In this document: positions 5,438 to 7,782 of the stretch, one piece after another
Position numbering within the stretch: position 1 is the first letter of the stretch
How the letters are laid out: the number at the start of each line of letters is the position of its first letter
From: an uncultured archaeon
Lineage (GTDB): Archaea; Halobacteriota; Methanosarcinia; Methanosarcinales; Methanoperedenaceae
Direction: 5' to 3'
Length of the DNA stretch: 7,782 nucleotides
Assembly: GCA_902386085.1 (NCBI GenBank)
Contig: CABMIA010000113.1
Coordinates: 1-7,782 of the forward strand
The notes under the pieces: model-generated
Seen by the model: the letters and a program-made list of their open reading frames with translations, nothing else
Database searches by the model: none
Told to the model about the DNA's origin: nothing
Made by a program: the position numbers and the translations under genes

Positions 5438-7689
5438 GTAACGAGATAGAACTCAGCCGCGAGATGGGAGTTCTCAGCGCCACGATGATAGGAGTGGGGG
5501 CAATGATAGGCGCCGGGATATTTGTGCTCACCGGGATAGCAGCAGGGACCGCAGGGCCGGGTCTTTTGCTGGCTTTTTTCTTGAACGGAATCGTTACCCT
5601 GTTCACTGCGCTGGCATATGCAGAACTCGGTTCTGCGATTCCGGAAGCAGGCGGTGGATACCTCTGGATTAAGCATGCACTTCCCAGCATCAACGGTTTC
5701 ATAAGCGGATGGATGAGCTGGTTTGCACATGCAGTCGCAGGCAGCCTGTATGCTCTCGGTTTCGGCGCATATTTCGGTCTTCTACTTGAGAATTACCACA
5801 TATCTATTTTTGGTTTATCTGGTGCAGGTTTAAATAAATTCCTGGCTGTGTTCATCGCGCTGATTTTCATCTATATCAATTACAGGGGTGCATCCGAGAC
5901 CGGTACGATAGCCAACATCGTGGGTTTTATTAAAATAGCTATTCTTGGGATTTTCGTCGTATCAGGTCTTTATACTATATATTATAATCCAGATTGGTTT
6001 TCAAATTTCAATCCATTCCTGCCCAAAGGATTCGGGGGTATTTTCATGGCAATGGGTCTGACATTTATCGCGTTTGAAGGGTATGAAGTGATAGCTCAGA
6101 CCGCAGAAGAAGTGAAAAACCCCAAAAAGAACATCCCAAAAGCGATTTTCTTATCACTTTTGATTGTTATTCCAATTTATTTACTGGTGGCATTTGCCGC
6201 CATCGGTGCCTTAAAAACCGACATTCCCACATGGCAGTTTTTAGGACAGTATAAGGAGCTCGGACTTCTTGAAGCAGCACGTCAGTTCATGCCTTTTGGC
6301 ACTTTTTTGTTATTGATAGGCGGACTGGTATCTACAATGTCGGCGTTGAACGCCACAACATTTTCTTCGACACGGGTTTCCTTTGCGATGGGGAGAGATT
6401 TTAATCTACCTGGAATCTTTAAAAAAATCCATCCTGTCAGGAGAACACCATATTCTGCATTACTTATTTCAGGTGCATTGATAATTATTATGGCGGTAGG
6501 TCTGCCTATTGAAGATGTAGCAAGTGCTGCAGATGTCATGTTTTTACTTTTGTTCCTGCAGGTCAATATTGCAGTGATAATGATCCGGAAAAAATTCGGA
6601 AAAGAACTTGAATATGGCTATAAAATGCCCCTTTTTCCGATCATTCCAATTTTAGGCGTATTCTCGCAGCTTTTCCTTGCTGTTTATATGTTCAATTATA
6701 GCCCCAGGGCCTGGTACGCTACCATTATCTGGATCGCAATCGGGTTCTTAATATATTATGGATATTCTCTGGGAAAGGAAAAAATCGAGAAAGGTAAAGT
6801 TGCTCGCTCTATTGCACAGGGAGATTATCGGGTGGTAGTTTCGTTCTCCACCATGAAGAACGTCGAACCCCTAATTGCTATAGGGGCGGGAATAGCTAAA
6901 GCGCAGCAAAGTGAAGTTGTGGCATTGCATGTGATCGGAATCCCCCGGCAGACATTTCTTGAAACAGGGAATCAGTTTATTCAGGATTCTCAGCCGATTT
7001 TTGAGAAGGCAATATCCACTGGAAAAGAGTATGGCATTGAGGTTAGAAAAAAAATTGTGGCTTCGCATAATATTCCACAAGCAATCCTCGACATCTCTAG
7101 GTCTGGAAAAAGCAATCTTATACTTCTAGGAGGAACTGAAAAAATATTCCATGGAAAAATCAAGCAAAGTATTCCACATATCGTGATGAGATCAGCAGAT
7201 TGTGATGTGGGCATATTTTTCCCCAAAAATTTTAATAAGATTAAAAAAATCCTGGTTCCCTTAGGGCTTGGAGAACATGCATATCGAGTTAACATTGCTG
7301 AGAACCTGGCAGCATTTTTTAATGCTAAGATGACTATTTTTACTGTTGTAAAAGACAAGGAATCAGTTTTGCAGGCAAAAGAAAAACAGGAAAAAGCTAT
7401 TAAATTATTGAACAGGGAGGTCAATCGAGAGATAGAGGTTGCAAATTCGATTGGAGATGCTGTTTTAAAGAAGTCAAGGGATTATGACCTGTGTATAATA
7501 AGCCCGTCCACAGAATGGATACTCCATGATGTACTTTTTGGTTCTCTGCCTGATAAAATCGTCAAGGAATCCAGATGCAGTGTTTTAATACTAAAACAGC
7601 CTGAGCAGCGTGCAGAATCGTGGATTGAGATGATGCATGATAAAATCCGAAAATATGTATTGGTTACTAAAAAGCCTAACCCACGTTGA
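5434..7689 (+). CDS. APC-family amino-acid transporter with two C-terminal USP domains, 751 residues
   Basis: Residues 1-447 form a twelve-helix APC transporter. Helix 1 has the unwound-helix signature GVGAMIGAGIFVLTG (20-34). Helix 6 and the following loop show FIAFEGYE (211-218) and EEVKNPKKNIPKAI (225-238). K167 in helix 5 aligns by eye with Lys158 of ApcT, the residue linked to proton coupling there. A cytoplasmic tail follows with two universal-stress-protein domains, about 464-596 and 603-721. The second opens with KKILVPLGLGEHA (604-616) and ends SVLILK (716-721). The usual USP ATP motif (G-x2-G-x9-G-S/T) is not evident in either, so nucleotide binding is doubtful. The start overlaps the preceding stop (ATGA), with AAGGAT (5420-5425) as a Shine-Dalgarno. 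The substrate is unknown; amino acids, including lysine, are plausible from the family and neighbourhood. The USP tail is probably regulatory. Confidence 0.93.
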   Translation: MSNEIELSREMGVLSATMIGVGAMIGAGIFVLTGIAAGTAGPGLLLAFFLNGIVTLFTALAYAELGSAIPEAGGGYLWIKHALPSINGFISGWMSWFAHAVAGSLYALGFGAYFGLLLENYHISIFGLSGAGLNKFLAVFIALIFIYINYRGASETGTIANIVGFIKIAILGIFVVSGLYTIYYNPDWFSNFNPFLPKGFGGIFMAMGLTFIAFEGYEVIAQTAEEVKNPKKNIPKAIFLSLLIVIPIYLLVAFAAIGALKTDIPTWQFLGQYKELGLLEAARQFMPFGTFLLLIGGLVSTMSALNATTFSSTRVSFAMGRDFNLPGIFKKIHPVRRTPYSALLISGALIIIMAVGLPIEDVASAADVMFLLLFLQVNIAVIMIRKKFGKELEYGYKMPLFPIIPILGVFSQLFLAVYMFNYSPRAWYATIIWIAIGFLIYYGYSLGKEKIEKGKVARSIAQGDYRVVVSFSTMKNVEPLIAIGAGIAKAQQSEVVALHVIGIPRQTFLETGNQFIQDSQPIFEKAISTGKEYGIEVRKKIVASHNIPQAILDISRSGKSNLILLGGTEKIFHGKIKQSIPHIVMRSADCDVGIFFPKNFNKIKKILVPLGLGEHAYRVNIAENLAAFFNAKMTIFTVVKDKESVLQAKEKQEKAIKLLNREVNREIEVANSIGDAVLKKSRDYDLCIISPSTEWILHDVLFGSLPDKIVKESRCSVLILKQPEQRAESWIEMMHDKIRKYVLVTKKPNPR

Positions 7690-7702
7690 AGCCAGAGTAT
7701 GC

Positions 7703-7782
7703 TTATTTCTTCATCTCTAACCAATTGTATATTCGAGCAAATATGTAAAACCCAATAGAAGCATCTGCAAATCCATAAATTA
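7703..7782 (-). CDS. 3' end of a convergent gene (C-terminal 25 codons)
   Basis: On the minus strand a frame is open from the window edge to TAA at 7705-7703, encoding a C-terminus that reads ADASIGFYIFARIYNWLEMKK. The mix of aromatic, hydrophobic and final Lys residues looks like the end of a membrane or membrane-associated protein. It ends 13 bases from the transporter stop, in convergent orientation. The stretch is too short to identify and could be chance. Confidence 0.45.
   Translation of the reverse strand, partial: IYGFADASIGFYIFARIYNWLEMKK

Noticed and set aside
6990..7424. Minus-strand 144-codon frame under the USP tail
   Set aside because: It is antisense to the USP domains; no ribosome site or recognisable motif.
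1..7782. CRISPR array, tRNA, or tandem repeats of a Borg-like element
   Set aside because: No regularly spaced repeats, cloverleaf-like sequence or tandem repeat units were seen on either strand.

Overview
The window looks like archaeal chromosome, most likely Methanosarcinales or a relative such as an ANME-2d/Methanoperedens-type archaeon. Three things point there. A lysine 2,3-aminomutase gene (ablA) is directly followed by a beta-lysine acetyltransferase gene (ablB), the pair that makes the methanogen osmolyte N-epsilon-acetyl-beta-lysine. The promoter-like sequences are archaeal TATA boxes (for example around 4578-4588). The neighbouring MscS and APC-USP proteins are of types common in these archaea. 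This is inference: ablAB also occurs in some bacteria, and the window has no rRNA or core methanogenesis gene to settle it.

Layout. Positions 1-644 hold the N-terminal part of a ClC chloride channel/antiporter on the minus strand, cut by the window edge. Positions 645-1238 are mostly non-coding, with one possible small plus-strand gene (751-954) that has a promoter-like box and a Shine-Dalgarno sequence, and two perfect-arm dyads (1104-1121 and 1167-1187). Then comes a tight plus-strand run: an MscS-family channel (1239-2339), ablA (2336-3649, TTG start overlapping the channel's stop) and ablB (3654-4487). After a 143-base gap with a clear TATA box lies a second, shorter MscS-like gene. It is split by an in-frame TAA at 5090-5092 into 4631-5092 and 5138-5437. 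The second piece overlaps by four bases a 751-residue APC-family amino-acid transporter carrying two C-terminal universal-stress-protein domains (5434-7689). The last 80 bases carry the probable 3' end of a convergent minus-strand gene.

Working together. The genes read as a salt/osmotic-stress island. AblA converts L-lysine to beta-lysine, AblB acetylates it to the compatible solute, and MscS channels vent solutes on hypo-osmotic shock. The APC-USP transporter could supply a precursor amino acid or recover a solute, and a ClC protein moves chloride. Chemistry for AblA, AblB and the channel family follows from visible motifs. The shared osmotic role of all genes, and the substrate of the transporter, are inferred from context.

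The most unusual points are the overlap of an MscS channel gene with the osmolyte biosynthesis genes, and the in-frame stop that breaks the second MscS gene while both halves stay in one reading frame and the downstream gene stays coupled.
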